NCBI RefSeq assembly: GCF_029457495.1
Contig: NZ_CP120361.1
Coordinates: 2,558,001 to 2,622,000 of the forward strand
Direction: 5' to 3'
Source of the DNA: Chelativorans sp. AA-79
Lineage (GTDB): Bacteria > Pseudomonadota > Alphaproteobacteria > Rhizobiales > Rhizobiaceae
DNA: 64,000 nt
Shown here: positions 17,466 through 26,448 of the stretch, piece by piece
How the letters are laid out: each line of letters opens with the position of its first letter
How positions within the stretch are numbered: position 1 is the stretch's first letter
Translations under genes and position numbers: made by a program
Notes under the pieces: model-generated
Database searches by the model: none
The model's input: only the letters and a program-made list of their open reading frames with translations
Told to the model about the DNA's origin: nothing

Positions 17466-17756
17466 ATGTGTCTGGATGAGTGCAAAAACATTGAAAATAC
17501 AATCGTTCCCGCTCTCAGGATTTATATGGAAATCGGTTGGCCGAACGCCGTAGACAGACTTATACAAACCTACATGCTGCGAGTTTTGCAGTTCGGAACG
17601 CAGGAATTGGATTTAAGATTTAAGGACGCTGAAGCTTGGCTGAAACACGCCAAGGAATATGAGCGAATTCATGGCAGAGGCAGTTTGATGAACCGAGATC
17701 ACCCCGCCTATCGAAGGTACAGGGTTCAGAAAGAACGCCTTGCCTCTACGGTTTAA
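17466..17756 (+). CDS. Small hypothetical protein at the left transposon end
   Basis: A 96-residue protein starting MCLDECKNIENTIVPALRIY. The ATG has CGGAGACGGCAGG upstream, a good ribosome-binding site. Composition is AT-rich compared with the surrounding chromosome. It is helical and basic toward the end (YRRYRVQKERLAST); no domain was recognised. It converges on the 17746-18162 gene, overlapping by 11 bp, and lies about 100 bp inside the left end, the usual position of transposon cargo. It might be an orphan antitoxin or regulator, but nothing shows this. Confidence 0.5.
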   Translation: MCLDECKNIENTIVPALRIYMEIGWPNAVDRLIQTYMLRVLQFGTQELDLRFKDAEAWLKHAKEYERIHGRGSLMNRDHPAYRRYRVQKERLASTV

Positions 17757-18162
17757 AACGTGGGCTAGTCACATGATTGTCGTCATCAATTTCTAACGAT
17801 TCACCGAGTGCCACGATTACATCATCTTTATTCTTTAGAAAGAGCGAAAGCATATATCCATCTTTCCAGCGGATTGCAGCATATTTTATAATTGTAGTTG
17901 TTCGATTATCTAAATATGCTATGGTATAAGTGGCCTTTATAATATGCGCATCGTCGATTTCACCATCCCTTTCTATTGTTAAATGTGCGTTAGCGAACTC
18001 CGCAGCGGCTAATGCCTGATTTTCCGTAAAGAAATGGCCGATAAATGCGCCAACGGCATTCATTGCAGCCCACATTGTCACGCCTGACACCGAAACGGTA
18101 AACGCCGCGGGACCGCCACGACCCAGCACTTGATCGGAGTTCATTGCCCCTACACTTTTCAT
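17746..18162 (-). CDS. Hypothetical protein translationally coupled to tniQ
   Basis: A 138-residue protein whose ATG overlaps the tniQ stop in an ATGA junction, making it the last gene of the transposition operon. An N-terminal Gly/Ala-rich hydrophobic stretch (SVSGVTMWAAMNAVGAFIGH) could be one membrane helix. The rest is a small domain with beta character (HLTIERDGEIDDAHIIKATY, TTTIIKYAAIRWKDGYMLS). It is AT-rich, unlike tniQ. I do not recognise the family. Its position suggests either a transposition accessory protein or the first cargo gene. Confidence 0.65.
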   Translation of the reverse strand: MKSVGAMNSDQVLGRGGPAAFTVSVSGVTMWAAMNAVGAFIGHFFTENQALAAAEFANAHLTIERDGEIDDAHIIKATYTIAYLDNRTTTIIKYAAIRWKDGYMLSLFLKNKDDVIVALGESLEIDDDNHVTSPRFKP

Positions 18163-20018
18163 GACGTCGATTCCAACCCAAGTTTAATTGAATACTCGAG
18201 CGGATATCTCAAGTAGAATGTGGCACCAACCACCGTTGGGTCGAAAGCCGGAGCAATTCCACAGGATTTCAGCTGTGACTTGACTTGGCTGAAATGCTCC
18301 CCGCGCTCTTTGGCGAGATTCATGAGGGAGACATAGGATCGTTGGAACCGAGCCAAGTCCTCTGGCATGACGATCGTTTGCGGGCACCGATTGATCGGGT
18401 TCACCGCAGTGCGTGCGGGGAGATACCCGTGTTCGATTAAAGCTTTCACGACCTGCGTCTTCGTCCCCAATTTGTGCTCAACTTCTCGCAGCGACAATCC
18501 GTCGTGGTCCTCGAGCATCGTTTTTTCGCGAAGCTCATCGGGGTCGACAAGCACCGCCATGTAGCCATGCTCGTTGGGATCGCGGAAAGCACGCTCCAGC
18601 TTGCCAGACAGTAATAAATCCAGGATCTCGACCGCCTTACAGTTCGCCTTCCGAACGGCATGAGGGATGCTGCACAACCCGGGTTCCTGGCCCGTCAACA
18701 GCTTCGTGTTTGCCAGCAATCGGTCGAGAAACACGCTGATATCTTCGCGACGAAACCGGAATTGGAGGCCATGTTTGGCTCCCGCCTTGACGTGGGGTGC
18801 AAGGTAACCCCGGTCGACCAGGATGCCCCAGTGAACCCGTGGTGCGTTGACGAGTTTCTGCGCCTCTTTCGCGGATACGGTGTCCTTGATCTCCGTAACA
18901 AATTCCGTGATCTCCTCAGCATCGAGCATGATGCGCGCATCGGTCAGCGCCGCGTTTTCCTTGGCCAGGACGCCCGTTTCGATAAGAAGTTTCCGTAGGC
19001 GCTTGGGATGCACGCCGAACTCCTTGGACGCAGATTGTACAGAGTGCCAGCGTCGATCAGTGATCGGACCGAAGAGCTCGTCACCCGGACCAAGGGGAAG
19101 GGTGTCAATGGCGTGCGCCCGGATCAGCTTTCGAACCGGATCGTAGGCGCTGTCGTCGGAATCATGTGCGAGCGCCTCATACAGCCGACCATAGAGTGCC
19201 CGTCCACCAGCATCTCCGGTCTTGCCCTTGAATGCGGCCTGCATCTCCGACAGCCAGCTGCAAATTCCTTCTTCTCCACTGGAGGTGACGGCAAAGCCAG
19301 CGGCCCCCGCATGCCACCAGTCGTCCCCGCCGAAGGTACGGATCGGAGCCTTGAGACCGCGCGTCACCACGGCACCCAACAGCTCGGTGAACCTTGCGGC
19401 GGCATAGAAGGGCAGGGCGTCGAGGAAGGGGAATGCACCGACGCGTCCGGTCATCCGGTCGTGGAGATAGCGTTCGAAGGCCGATGGCTCGCGCGCAACC
19501 GAACGCTTGGCCACTTCCGGAATCTCCTGGCGGTCCGCCTGCACCATGGCGGCGAAATCGTGGATCATCGATGGCTCCTGTTGGACGGAGCACTCCACAA
19601 GCGACACGTCATGAACGTCACATGTCCGGATGAACGAGATGAGCCATTTCCTGCGGCCCCATGCCCGTGCCAGGGGGTGCTCATCCTGGCGGCGCATGTC
19701 TTCAGCCAGGCATTCCGGACAGAAACGCAGGCGGTTGCGGATCATCAGGTTCCGTGTCACCCGCTGACCGTCGACTTCGTATCCGTCCGCCGTTTTCCGG
19801 ATCGCGCTTTCCCGGAGAGAGTTCACGTCGACGTCCGCAAGATATGCGAGCCTCAAAAGGGCAGCGTCACTGCCATCGACGACGTCCTGAAATCTGAAGC
19901 CCATATCGGCGCAGAAGTGGCGTGCTTTCAGACGGCCGTTCACAGCCGCCAATCTGGAGCAGAAGCTTGCCGGGGTTTCGCCGGAATGAAGACGGGTTCT
20001 GATAGTTAATTGGGTCAT
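18159..20018 (-). CDS. tniQ: TniQ/TnsD-like target-site selection protein
   Basis: A 619-residue TniQ-family protein. The N-terminal TniQ domain starts LTIRTRLHSGETPASFCSRL and carries a zinc-binding set: C100 and C103 in RFCPECLAEDMRR, C133 and H136 in RTCDVHDVSLVEC. The long C-terminal part, with repeated helix-turn-helix-like segments (LSLREVEHKLGTKTQVVKAL, SVQSASKEFGVHPKRLRKLL), is much larger than in 300-400-residue TniQ proteins and resembles TnsD, which binds a specific chromosomal site. The ATG at 20018 has GAGGAGACGGAC upstream. The likely target is the 3' end of nrdJ (inference from the insertion site). Confidence 0.9.
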   Translation of the reverse strand: MTQLTIRTRLHSGETPASFCSRLAAVNGRLKARHFCADMGFRFQDVVDGSDAALLRLAYLADVDVNSLRESAIRKTADGYEVDGQRVTRNLMIRNRLRFCPECLAEDMRRQDEHPLARAWGRRKWLISFIRTCDVHDVSLVECSVQQEPSMIHDFAAMVQADRQEIPEVAKRSVAREPSAFERYLHDRMTGRVGAFPFLDALPFYAAARFTELLGAVVTRGLKAPIRTFGGDDWWHAGAAGFAVTSSGEEGICSWLSEMQAAFKGKTGDAGGRALYGRLYEALAHDSDDSAYDPVRKLIRAHAIDTLPLGPGDELFGPITDRRWHSVQSASKEFGVHPKRLRKLLIETGVLAKENAALTDARIMLDAEEITEFVTEIKDTVSAKEAQKLVNAPRVHWGILVDRGYLAPHVKAGAKHGLQFRFRREDISVFLDRLLANTKLLTGQEPGLCSIPHAVRKANCKAVEILDLLLSGKLERAFRDPNEHGYMAVLVDPDELREKTMLEDHDGLSLREVEHKLGTKTQVVKALIEHGYLPARTAVNPINRCPQTIVMPEDLARFQRSYVSLMNLAKERGEHFSQVKSQLKSCGIAPAFDPTVVGATFYLRYPLEYSIKLGLESTS

Positions 20019-20028
20019 GTCCGTCTCC

Positions 20029-21099
20029 TCAAGCCTTTCGGCGGCGTTTCGGGGCAGGGGAGACCTCTTCGGCTGGACGATCTCGGACAAGAGCAGCCGA
20101 AGGCTGAAGCGTATGCCAGTCAGCGCGAAGAAATACGTTCTCGTCCTCAGTACAGCCGGAGAAGCGGCTGTAAGCCGCCGCGAAATGTCTCGCCTTCACC
20201 CGTCCGCCTGCAGCTTCATCGAACATCGCTTGCTCGATCGCGCCGCGGACGAGTTGAATTACAACGCCGAAGCGGCCGTAGGCGGCGTGGAGCAGGCGGT
20301 GGATGAACTCGTCTGGCAGGGCCGAGGCGAGCTGCATTTCGGCGTGCTTTGTCACCATGTGTTCGATCATCTTTCGTACGGAGACGGCGTCTTTCGCAAA
20401 TTCCAGGTTGCTGAACTCGAAGATGCGGGATCTGCGCATCAGCTGCACATCGGATGAGACCAGGCGCGCGAGTGTCGGAATACCAGACAGGATGAAACAC
20501 ACAGGCCAGTCCGGCTGTTGCATGACGTTCTTGATTGTATCCGACAGCTTTTGCCGTTCGGTGTCGTTCAGCGTGTTCACGGCATGCTGCATCTCATCGA
20601 TGTGAATGAACATCACCTTGCGAATCCGGATCTGCTGACGGACGAGCTCCCACACCATGTGTTCTTTGATTTCTCGGGAGAGGGGATATCCCAACGCCCT
20701 AAGTACTTCCCGCCCCAATTGCTTCAGCGTGCAAGGGGAGGGGGCCACGACGCTGATCAGGGGAGATGTCGAGATGCCATAGCGGTCCTGGTAGGGCTGA
20801 AATTCGGCTCTGTTCGCGATGATACGTTTGAGGAGTGTCGTCTTACCCGCTCCGGAATCTCCGATGACCACCAGAGCCGACCCATCGCGCCGTACGCTCC
20901 CGTGCGCGCTGGCGGCATTCTGGATGAGCATCTCGATCTCAGTTTCAAGAGCCGCATCCCTCGGGGTGGTAACGTGTTTCGAATGCAGTCTTGCAAGGCG
21001 TTCCGCTCGCTCCCGTGACTTGTCGGGCATTGCCGATCTCAGACGGGCGAGCGCCTCTGCGGCATCTTCTTCAAGGTGGGTTTGTTCCAAAGTCTCCAT
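20029..21099 (-). CDS. tniB: TniB/TnsC-like AAA+ transposition regulator
   Basis: A 356-residue AAA+ ATPase. Walker A GDSGAGKT is at residues 80-87, Walker B MFIHIDE at 163-169, and a sensor segment reads VCFILSGIPTLARLVSSD. The overall pattern (FEFSNLEFAKDAVSVRKMIE, AYGRFGVVIQLVRGAIEQAM) is typical of TniB/TnsC regulators, which polymerise on DNA, receive the target signal from TniQ/TnsD and activate the transposase. It is the third gene of the operon, 20 bp after tniA and 10 bp before tniQ. The basic C-terminus (APKRRRKA) could contact DNA or partner proteins. Confidence 0.92.
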   Translation of the reverse strand: METLEQTHLEEDAAEALARLRSAMPDKSRERAERLARLHSKHVTTPRDAALETEIEMLIQNAASAHGSVRRDGSALVVIGDSGAGKTTLLKRIIANRAEFQPYQDRYGISTSPLISVVAPSPCTLKQLGREVLRALGYPLSREIKEHMVWELVRQQIRIRKVMFIHIDEMQHAVNTLNDTERQKLSDTIKNVMQQPDWPVCFILSGIPTLARLVSSDVQLMRRSRIFEFSNLEFAKDAVSVRKMIEHMVTKHAEMQLASALPDEFIHRLLHAAYGRFGVVIQLVRGAIEQAMFDEAAGGRVKARHFAAAYSRFSGCTEDENVFLRADWHTLQPSAALVRDRPAEEVSPAPKRRRKA

Positions 21100-21119
21100 A
21101 ATTGAGTTCCTTTCTCTTC

Positions 21120-23375
21120 TCAGTGGTCGAACGACCAGTCGTCAGTGCGACCGGCTTCATCGGATCCGTCGTCATCATCGGCGTAGGGTTCGACGTCCAT
21201 CGCGTAAGGGGACGGTTGCGGTTCCAGCATTGCAGGGGTGGCGCGAACGTGATCATTGTCGGGATTGAGGTCATCGGCTGGCCGGTCCTCTCGCCTACCT
21301 TCCGGAAGGGTGATGATTTCGCCACCCGCAGGCGCATGGACCTCGCCGTCTTCCATGATCTCGAATGTACGGAAGACGGTCCGGTCGACCTCACGGAGGT
21401 ACTCCCTGTTCATCACTGGTGAGCCAAGCTCGGCGCGTTGGGCAGCCATTTCGCCGTAGGCCCGGCATTCGGAAATTGCCTCGGCGACTACTGCTTGGGA
21501 AACACGGGCATTGTCGGCGTGGATACGGGAGAGATGTTGGACGGCGGCAATCCATTCCCACACGCTGACGCCCTGAAAGCCCTCGAGACGTGGCAGGGCC
21601 ACCGCCCATCCGCCGAGTTCCTCATGCCAGAACGAGATTTCGCCGAGATCGAAGCGGTTCACGCGGATGTGGATGGAGGGGTTTGCCTTCGAGGCCCGGA
21701 TCTTTTGGAGCAACGGCGACTGGTAATGAATCCCCAGGAAGCGGACGCCTTTGCTGCCAATCCTGCACTCGCAGTGGACCCCGAAGATGCTCCGACGCTG
21801 AAACGGAGCTGGCGGTGGAGTGACCGGATTCCGCTTTGTCATGCGGAGCCACGCATTGCGGGGCGTTTCGCCGGCAAGGCCCGTATGCGGCGTATTGTGA
21901 TAGGCATCCACAATGGCGCGGACGAGAAGGCGGTTCAGTTCCTCCACGGAGATGGACGCGTTGCCTTCCGAGTCATAGTCACCCCGGACCACGACGTTCG
22001 CAAATGTCTGTCCAGTGTACCAAGCGAGGAACCGCTGTCGAATGGTCAGGAACATCCGCTCCACAGTTCCCCGCAGGTGTGGCTTCCCTGAAGGCGGGAT
22101 AACAGCGTTGCCAGTCAGCGCCAGAACCGTCGCCTTGAAAGAGTTGGCCACATAGGCAGCGCCGGCGTCCGTATAGACGCTTTCCGGCGTGCCATGCATT
22201 TCCCAAGGCGTTTGGGCTCCCACCGCGTCTGCGATGTACTGCTTGTCATGCACCGCCATCTCCAATGTAGCGATGGACGACTCGGCCGACGGCGGCTTGT
22301 CGATGAACCGCATTGCCAGAATGCATCGCGTGGCAACGTCAATTGTGAGCGACAGCCAGACTCGCGCTGGTTTGACCGCTTCTTTTTCTTTTTCGGAAAG
22401 AGTGTTCCAGATGCCGATGTCCATAAGGATCGTCATCAACTCCACTTCGTACTCATCCATCTCCACGCGCTGCAGGGGACGATCGACGTCGACGCCTGAC
22501 TGGGTGATCTGGAGCTTCCTTGTCGCGTAGTCCGTGCCCTTTCTTCCGGCCAGCACGAAAAAGTGGTCGAGTTTGTCGATCATGGTTTCGAAGGTGCGGC
22601 GGCTCGGCGAACGGAGAGGTTTCAGGCCTTTCAACGCCCGTTCCTTGTTCAGCAGAACGAGTTCCGCGTTCATGTCGCTGAATAGGGTGGCCTTCGACGG
22701 CTGGTTCGAACTGGCATAGCCCGCCGCCCACTTGCGGTGGATTTCAGTTTCCTCGGCCGTGAAGCGCGACGGGCGCGTACCGGGATACCGGTATCCGTCT
22801 CGGAGAGAACGGGCGTCAAACCCGGCTTGCTCGTATCTTTTCAACCAGCGACGGAATGTGCGCGGCGATACGGCAGTGCGCCGTACTTCTTTGGTTCCTC
22901 CGCGAGGTTTCCTGCCCTTTGCGCACGCCTCGGCGTCATCGAGTTCCGTTTGCCGTGCACGCATGTATTCGGCGAGGCTTTCATCTGAGCGGGAGTAACG
23001 GCCTTTGGCTTCGAGGTGGAAGAAGTCATGGATCAGAGAATGTCGCCAGAGGATAGTGTCTTGGGCCTTCTCGCTCAGATCAGTAACCGGAAGTGCTCTG
23101 TGTTCGGCGCGAACATGTGCGTCTGACCCGCGAAACCAGTTCCTGTCGACGGCGAGTTCTCCATCGGCGATCTTGCGGTAGACGAGTTCATGCGAGAAGT
23201 GCTCGACCAGTTCCGGGTTGTCATGTCGGCGGAAGACATGCCCGCTGGAACTGTCTCGATCATACATGTACGCCGTGTTTCCGATCCTGATACGATCGTG
23301 CCGCCCGAAATGGTAAAAGGGAACAACCGGAGCGTTCGATCCGATGGATGCAATGGTGTTTTCAGCGATGCTCAT
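21120..23375 (-). CDS. tniA: TniA/TnsB-like DDE transposase (Mu C-terminal type)
   Basis: A 751-residue transposase. After N-terminal helix-turn-helix DNA-binding domains (VSPRTFRRWLKRYEQAG) comes an rve catalytic core with D307 (VEMDEYEV), D403 (VYTDAGAAY) and E439 (GTVERMFLTIRQ). D403 and E439 are 35 residues apart, the classic DD35E spacing. A Mu-type beta-barrel follows (IHYQSPLLQKIRASKANPSI). It catalyses 3'-end cleavage and strand transfer, and binds the repeated sites at the element ends. The ATG overlaps the tnsA stop (ATGA) and has AAGGAGACTTCAA upstream. All catalytic residues are present. Confidence 0.93.
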   Translation of the reverse strand: MSIAENTIASIGSNAPVVPFYHFGRHDRIRIGNTAYMYDRDSSSGHVFRRHDNPELVEHFSHELVYRKIADGELAVDRNWFRGSDAHVRAEHRALPVTDLSEKAQDTILWRHSLIHDFFHLEAKGRYSRSDESLAEYMRARQTELDDAEACAKGRKPRGGTKEVRRTAVSPRTFRRWLKRYEQAGFDARSLRDGYRYPGTRPSRFTAEETEIHRKWAAGYASSNQPSKATLFSDMNAELVLLNKERALKGLKPLRSPSRRTFETMIDKLDHFFVLAGRKGTDYATRKLQITQSGVDVDRPLQRVEMDEYEVELMTILMDIGIWNTLSEKEKEAVKPARVWLSLTIDVATRCILAMRFIDKPPSAESSIATLEMAVHDKQYIADAVGAQTPWEMHGTPESVYTDAGAAYVANSFKATVLALTGNAVIPPSGKPHLRGTVERMFLTIRQRFLAWYTGQTFANVVVRGDYDSEGNASISVEELNRLLVRAIVDAYHNTPHTGLAGETPRNAWLRMTKRNPVTPPPAPFQRRSIFGVHCECRIGSKGVRFLGIHYQSPLLQKIRASKANPSIHIRVNRFDLGEISFWHEELGGWAVALPRLEGFQGVSVWEWIAAVQHLSRIHADNARVSQAVVAEAISECRAYGEMAAQRAELGSPVMNREYLREVDRTVFRTFEIMEDGEVHAPAGGEIITLPEGRREDRPADDLNPDNDHVRATPAMLEPQPSPYAMDVEPYADDDDGSDEAGRTDDWSFDH

Positions 23376-24076
23376 TTGAAGTCTCCTTTTCCTGCGGCGA
23401 GCACGTCGTGGTTCACGCGCACGAACGTGTGGTCACCGATGCGTGTGTGCAGAGGATCGCGGGTGACGGGTTCGAGGACGCCGTCATCGATCAGGCACCA
23501 AAAGGCAGTCCTGGCGAGACCGGGGTCCGACGTTGCTTTCAGCAGGCCGTGGACACGAACTGAGCCTTTGATCTCGGAGGCGATGCGGCGAAGCTCTGCG
23601 CAATTCTGGTCGTTGCGCATTCGCCGTGCCCTGAGCACTTGTTCGGCATTGTACACACGTGCACGGGAGATCTGCCGTTCGGTGAGGATGACCGCTTTAT
23701 CCGCAATTCGGGCCAGACTTTGCTGCCGGATCAACTCAATCTCGACGTCGAGGCGGGTTTGTCTGACGCGGCTGAAAGGCTTTACCGCATAAGCTACCCG
23801 GCAGCCGTCGTCGAACACCGCGAGCAGGTCAAACGTGTGTTTGCGTTTCACACCGTCGTGGTCGACGTACCAGACCGCTTTCGGCTGCTCCCAAACTTCC
23901 CGGACATTGCGTCTGGCCAACAAGACCGTCATCGCTTTGGCCTCAAGCAGGCTTTCTGCGATCATGCTGCGGTTCGACGCGGCGTTTGCGACGCTCGCGC
24001 GCGCAGACGCTTTGGTTTTCCAATCGAAACGTCGGGAAGCTTTAGATTCTCCGGGCGGCACCCAAACTTGAGTCAT
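23372..24076 (-). CDS. tnsA: TnsA-like transposase endonuclease subunit
   Basis: A 234-residue protein with TnsA organisation: a PD-(D/E)XK-type nuclease domain followed by a C-terminal winged helix. Likely catalytic residues are E41 or E45 in ESLLEAKAM, D83 in HTFDLLAVFDDG and K99 in RVAYAVKP; the usual Gln two residues before the Lys is Ala here. TnsA cuts the 5' ends so that the element moves by cut-and-paste rather than cointegrate formation. The ATG at 24076 has GAGG upstream; an in-frame TTG six bases earlier is the alternative. It is the first of four overlapping or closely spaced transposition genes. Confidence 0.85.
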   Translation of the reverse strand: MTQVWVPPGESKASRRFDWKTKASARASVANAASNRSMIAESLLEAKAMTVLLARRNVREVWEQPKAVWYVDHDGVKRKHTFDLLAVFDDGCRVAYAVKPFSRVRQTRLDVEIELIRQQSLARIADKAVILTERQISRARVYNAEQVLRARRMRNDQNCAELRRIASEIKGSVRVHGLLKATSDPGLARTAFWCLIDDGVLEPVTRDPLHTRIGDHTFVRVNHDVLAAGKGDFK

Positions 24077-24260
24077 GCTCAAGACCTCGTTCGTGCGGAA
24101 GGCGCGGTATTTCGCACCCTCCTCCCGAGGTCTCGATCACGCGGCCCGTGAACAGATGGTCAGGGCGTAGGAAGCTCGTTGCCGCGGGAATGTCTCCCGA
24201 CGCCAGGGCAATGCCCGCACGACGATCATGGAGATGATTCAGAAAAAGCCGTTCGCTCAT
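24042..24260 (-). CDS. Small hypothetical protein leading the tns operon
   Basis: A 72-residue open frame, MSERLFLNHLHDRRAGIALA onward, with AAAGGACAGCTTC before the ATG and an out-of-frame 35-bp overlap with the tnsA start. The ribosome-binding site and overlap suggest a real leader gene whose translation could be coupled to tnsA. No domain was recognised. Alternatively the frame is chance and tnsA is translated independently. Confidence 0.4.
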   Translation of the reverse strand: MSERLFLNHLHDRRAGIALASGDIPAATSFLRPDHLFTGRVIETSGGGCEIPRLPHERGLEHDSSLGAARRI

Positions 24261-24776
24261 GAAGCTGTCCTTTCAATTCAATGCCGATGATGCTTGATGA
24301 AAGGACGATCCGGACGCCGATGCTGGACATCGGCATGAACACATAACGATGTTTAGGCTGTCGCCGTGCGGTCGTCCCGCTTAACTATCGATATGAGTTT
24401 CATCATGTATTCCGGTCCTGTGTTGCCGACGGCACGCGTCGGGAGGCGGCTTATGTCAGCAGCAGAGAGGAAGATCAAGATCCCGAAACCATCGTCATGT
24501 TCTCGGCTCATCTATGTGTCAATTCAGCAACAGTGGGTATTCAGGTTTCAGTTCTCTATTTGCGCGAATTGAAGGCACGGCGATGCGTCCTTGAAGGGGC
24601 CATCCTTGCTCACGGTGGATTGCCAATCACCTGAGGTTCGGAAAGCTGAACAACCGCGCTCTTGCAAAGGTAAAGGAAGACAAGCGAAGAGGCTTCTAGA
24701 TGCCCCTCGTGCGTTTCAGTCGCGTTCCACTCGGAATCTCCTGCAACAATTGATATGCTAACCCCCAGGGGGTTGC
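24261..24776. other. Divergent regulatory region between the tns operon and the cargo
   Basis: About 516 bp without a credible gene. It must hold the promoter of the minus-strand tns operon and that of the plus-strand DUF3800 operon. A 7-bp inverted repeat at 24316-24334 lies 56 bp upstream of the leader ORF start. No element-end repeat was found here, so the tns operon is not at the tip of the transposon. Confidence 0.55.
24316..24334. promoter_or_regulatory. Operator-like inverted repeat upstream of the tns operon
   Basis: GCCGATG-CTGGA-CATCGGC, a perfect 7-bp dyad with a 5-bp spacer. Its position fits repressor binding at the tns promoter; a CCGATGATGC sequence close by is a possible half-site. 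No regulator gene was identified for it. Confidence 0.35.
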
Positions 24777-25475
24777 ATGGCGGTCATCTGCTTCGACGAG
24801 TGCAAGGACGACGCGGCTCAAGGGCGGCCGTGGTATATTGTTGGCGGCATTCTGATTGACATGCAGAACGTCATGGCGGTCGAGAACCTCGTGTCGGACG
24901 TCGCTACCGACATTTTCGGTTCACGCGAGCTTGTGCGTGATACCGAATTTCATGGCAAGGAAATCTATAACGCGAAGGCAGCGTTCAAGGGTATGCCCAT
25001 CGCTGATCGCATCGCAATCTTCGACCGCCTTCTGGAAATCATCGCGAACGATGATCTAGTGCGTCGCGTATATGCGGCCGTGAAGACGGACAAATTGAAG
25101 CTGTATGATCGCGCTCCGAGATACGCATTCGCTCATTTTGTCGAGAGGGCACAGATGGCCCTACGAGTTGCCGAAATGGGATTGCTGATCGGTGATCTTG
25201 ATGACCAGCAGTCAAGGCAGATGGTGGCCGACTTCGCTCAGTTTCGCGCAACTGGAACGCCGTGGGACTACGGGCGACCTGTGACACAGATTGCAGGGTC
25301 TGTGAACTTTGTGCGGTCTCACCATAGCCGCCTTATGCAGCTTGCCGATGTCTATGTTTTCACGGTTGCAAACCAGTATGCTCCGCGCACTGGATACGCT
25401 GGTGATGAGCTTAAGAAGGTGATCCAAACGCGAAACCCGTATGCCCATCGCTACAAGCGTTGGGAACCGGACTGA
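24777..25475 (+). CDS. DUF3800 domain protein
   Basis: A 232-residue protein with the DUF3800 pattern: ICFDECKDD at the start (the family's DES-like acidic strand), LIDMQNVMAVENLVSD, acidic GDLDDQQSRQMV in the middle and LMQLADVYVFTVANQYAP near the end, the Q-x-A-D motif. DUF3800 proteins are predicted RNase H-like nucleases that often occur in defence islands. AGGGGG six bases before the ATG is the probable ribosome-binding site. It is the first gene of a three-gene plus-strand operon with the DUF4238 and DUF4145 genes. Confidence 0.85.
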   Translation: MAVICFDECKDDAAQGRPWYIVGGILIDMQNVMAVENLVSDVATDIFGSRELVRDTEFHGKEIYNAKAAFKGMPIADRIAIFDRLLEIIANDDLVRRVYAAVKTDKLKLYDRAPRYAFAHFVERAQMALRVAEMGLLIGDLDDQQSRQMVADFAQFRATGTPWDYGRPVTQIAGSVNFVRSHHSRLMQLADVYVFTVANQYAPRTGYAGDELKKVIQTRNPYAHRYKRWEPD

Positions 25476-25494
25476 TGGTGGGACGCCATGTCAA

Positions 25495-26448
25495 ATGCCG
25501 AACCAACCCTTCAAGCATCACTTTCTGCCGGTCTTTTACCTGAAGCAGTGGGCGGGTGCCGATGGTTGCCTGGTCCAGTTCAGCAAGCCACATGGCAACA
25601 AGGTTGTGCCGAATAGAAAGCACCCGGATGGTACCGGCTACATCAACCGGCTCTACGCTATCTCCGGCGTTCCGGACGATGAAGCTGTGCGCTTTGAGCG
25701 CGCCTTTCTTTCGCCCGTCGACAGCAAGGCCGCGGAAGCTCTCGTCATCATGCGGGACGAGCATGCCGTCGGGAATTTTACAGCCAAGCAAAGGTGGGCG
25801 TGGGTCCAATTCCTGACCAGCCTCATGACGCGGATGCCGGCGGATATCGCCATGATCAAGGAAAACGTGAAAGGCGACTGGCTAGCCGGCACACCCGATC
25901 TCCAGAAAAAGTATTCTGAGTTGAAAGCCGAAGGCGACCCCGAGCAGGTGTTAGATTTCATCAAAGCATCTGACGACGCGTTTTTCGAACGCGGGGCTAT
26001 GGCGATACTTGAGCGGATCATACGGCAGGAGACCGTCGCCCGGGCCATCTGCAGCATGCACTGGTCCGTGCTCACCGTGGAACGGTCCGACTTCAAGCTC
26101 CTGACCTCCGACCGTCCAATTCTCTACACGCCCCACATGATGGGGAAAGACTCCCACCTCGTTGTGCCGATAAGTTCGACCGAGATTTTCCTTGCGGCGC
26201 GCGAGCGGAGTTTTTCCCGTCGCATTCGGGCACGAAGCCAGAGCCATCTTGCACGCATTCTGAACGGAGCCGTGATCGGCAATGCCACGAGGTATGTGTT
26301 TGGAAGCGATGATCGCCAGTTACCATTCGTTCAACGTCACATGGGAACAAAGCCTGTTCCCTCGCTTATCGAAAGGCTACACCGGCTGCGCTTGAAGCGG
26401 ATGCAGGGTATAAGAATGCGACAGCTTCGCGGGGGAGGGGATGGATAA
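25495..26448 (+). CDS. DUF4238 domain protein
   Basis: A 317-residue protein opening MPNQPFKHHFLPVFYLKQWA and then GCLVQFSKPHG, the signature of DUF4238 (HHF-P-x-Y-L-x-x-F/W). The second half (HWSVLTVERSDFKLLTSDRP, LVVPISSTEIFLAARE) also fits. The molecular role of DUF4238 is not established; members are frequent in accessory islands. The ATG at 25495 is chosen because the conserved motif starts there; the frame extends upstream into the DUF3800 gene without support. It lies 19 bp after the DUF3800 stop and overlaps the next start by 8 bp. Confidence 0.85.
   Translation: MPNQPFKHHFLPVFYLKQWAGADGCLVQFSKPHGNKVVPNRKHPDGTGYINRLYAISGVPDDEAVRFERAFLSPVDSKAAEALVIMRDEHAVGNFTAKQRWAWVQFLTSLMTRMPADIAMIKENVKGDWLAGTPDLQKKYSELKAEGDPEQVLDFIKASDDAFFERGAMAILERIIRQETVARAICSMHWSVLTVERSDFKLLTSDRPILYTPHMMGKDSHLVVPISSTEIFLAARERSFSRRIRARSQSHLARILNGAVIGNATRYVFGSDDRQLPFVQRHMGTKPVPSLIERLHRLRLKRMQGIRMRQLRGGGDG

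Noticed and set aside
24261..24776. CRISPR array or guide RNA linked to the transposon (CRISPR-associated transposon)
   Set aside because: No direct repeats with spacers and no cas gene occur anywhere in the element. The site-specific TniQ explanation is simpler.
24261..24776. Right end of the transposon directly upstream of tnsA, as in Tn7
   Set aside because: No copy of the end repeats occurs here. The true right end is at 38125-38199, so cargo lies upstream of tnsA.
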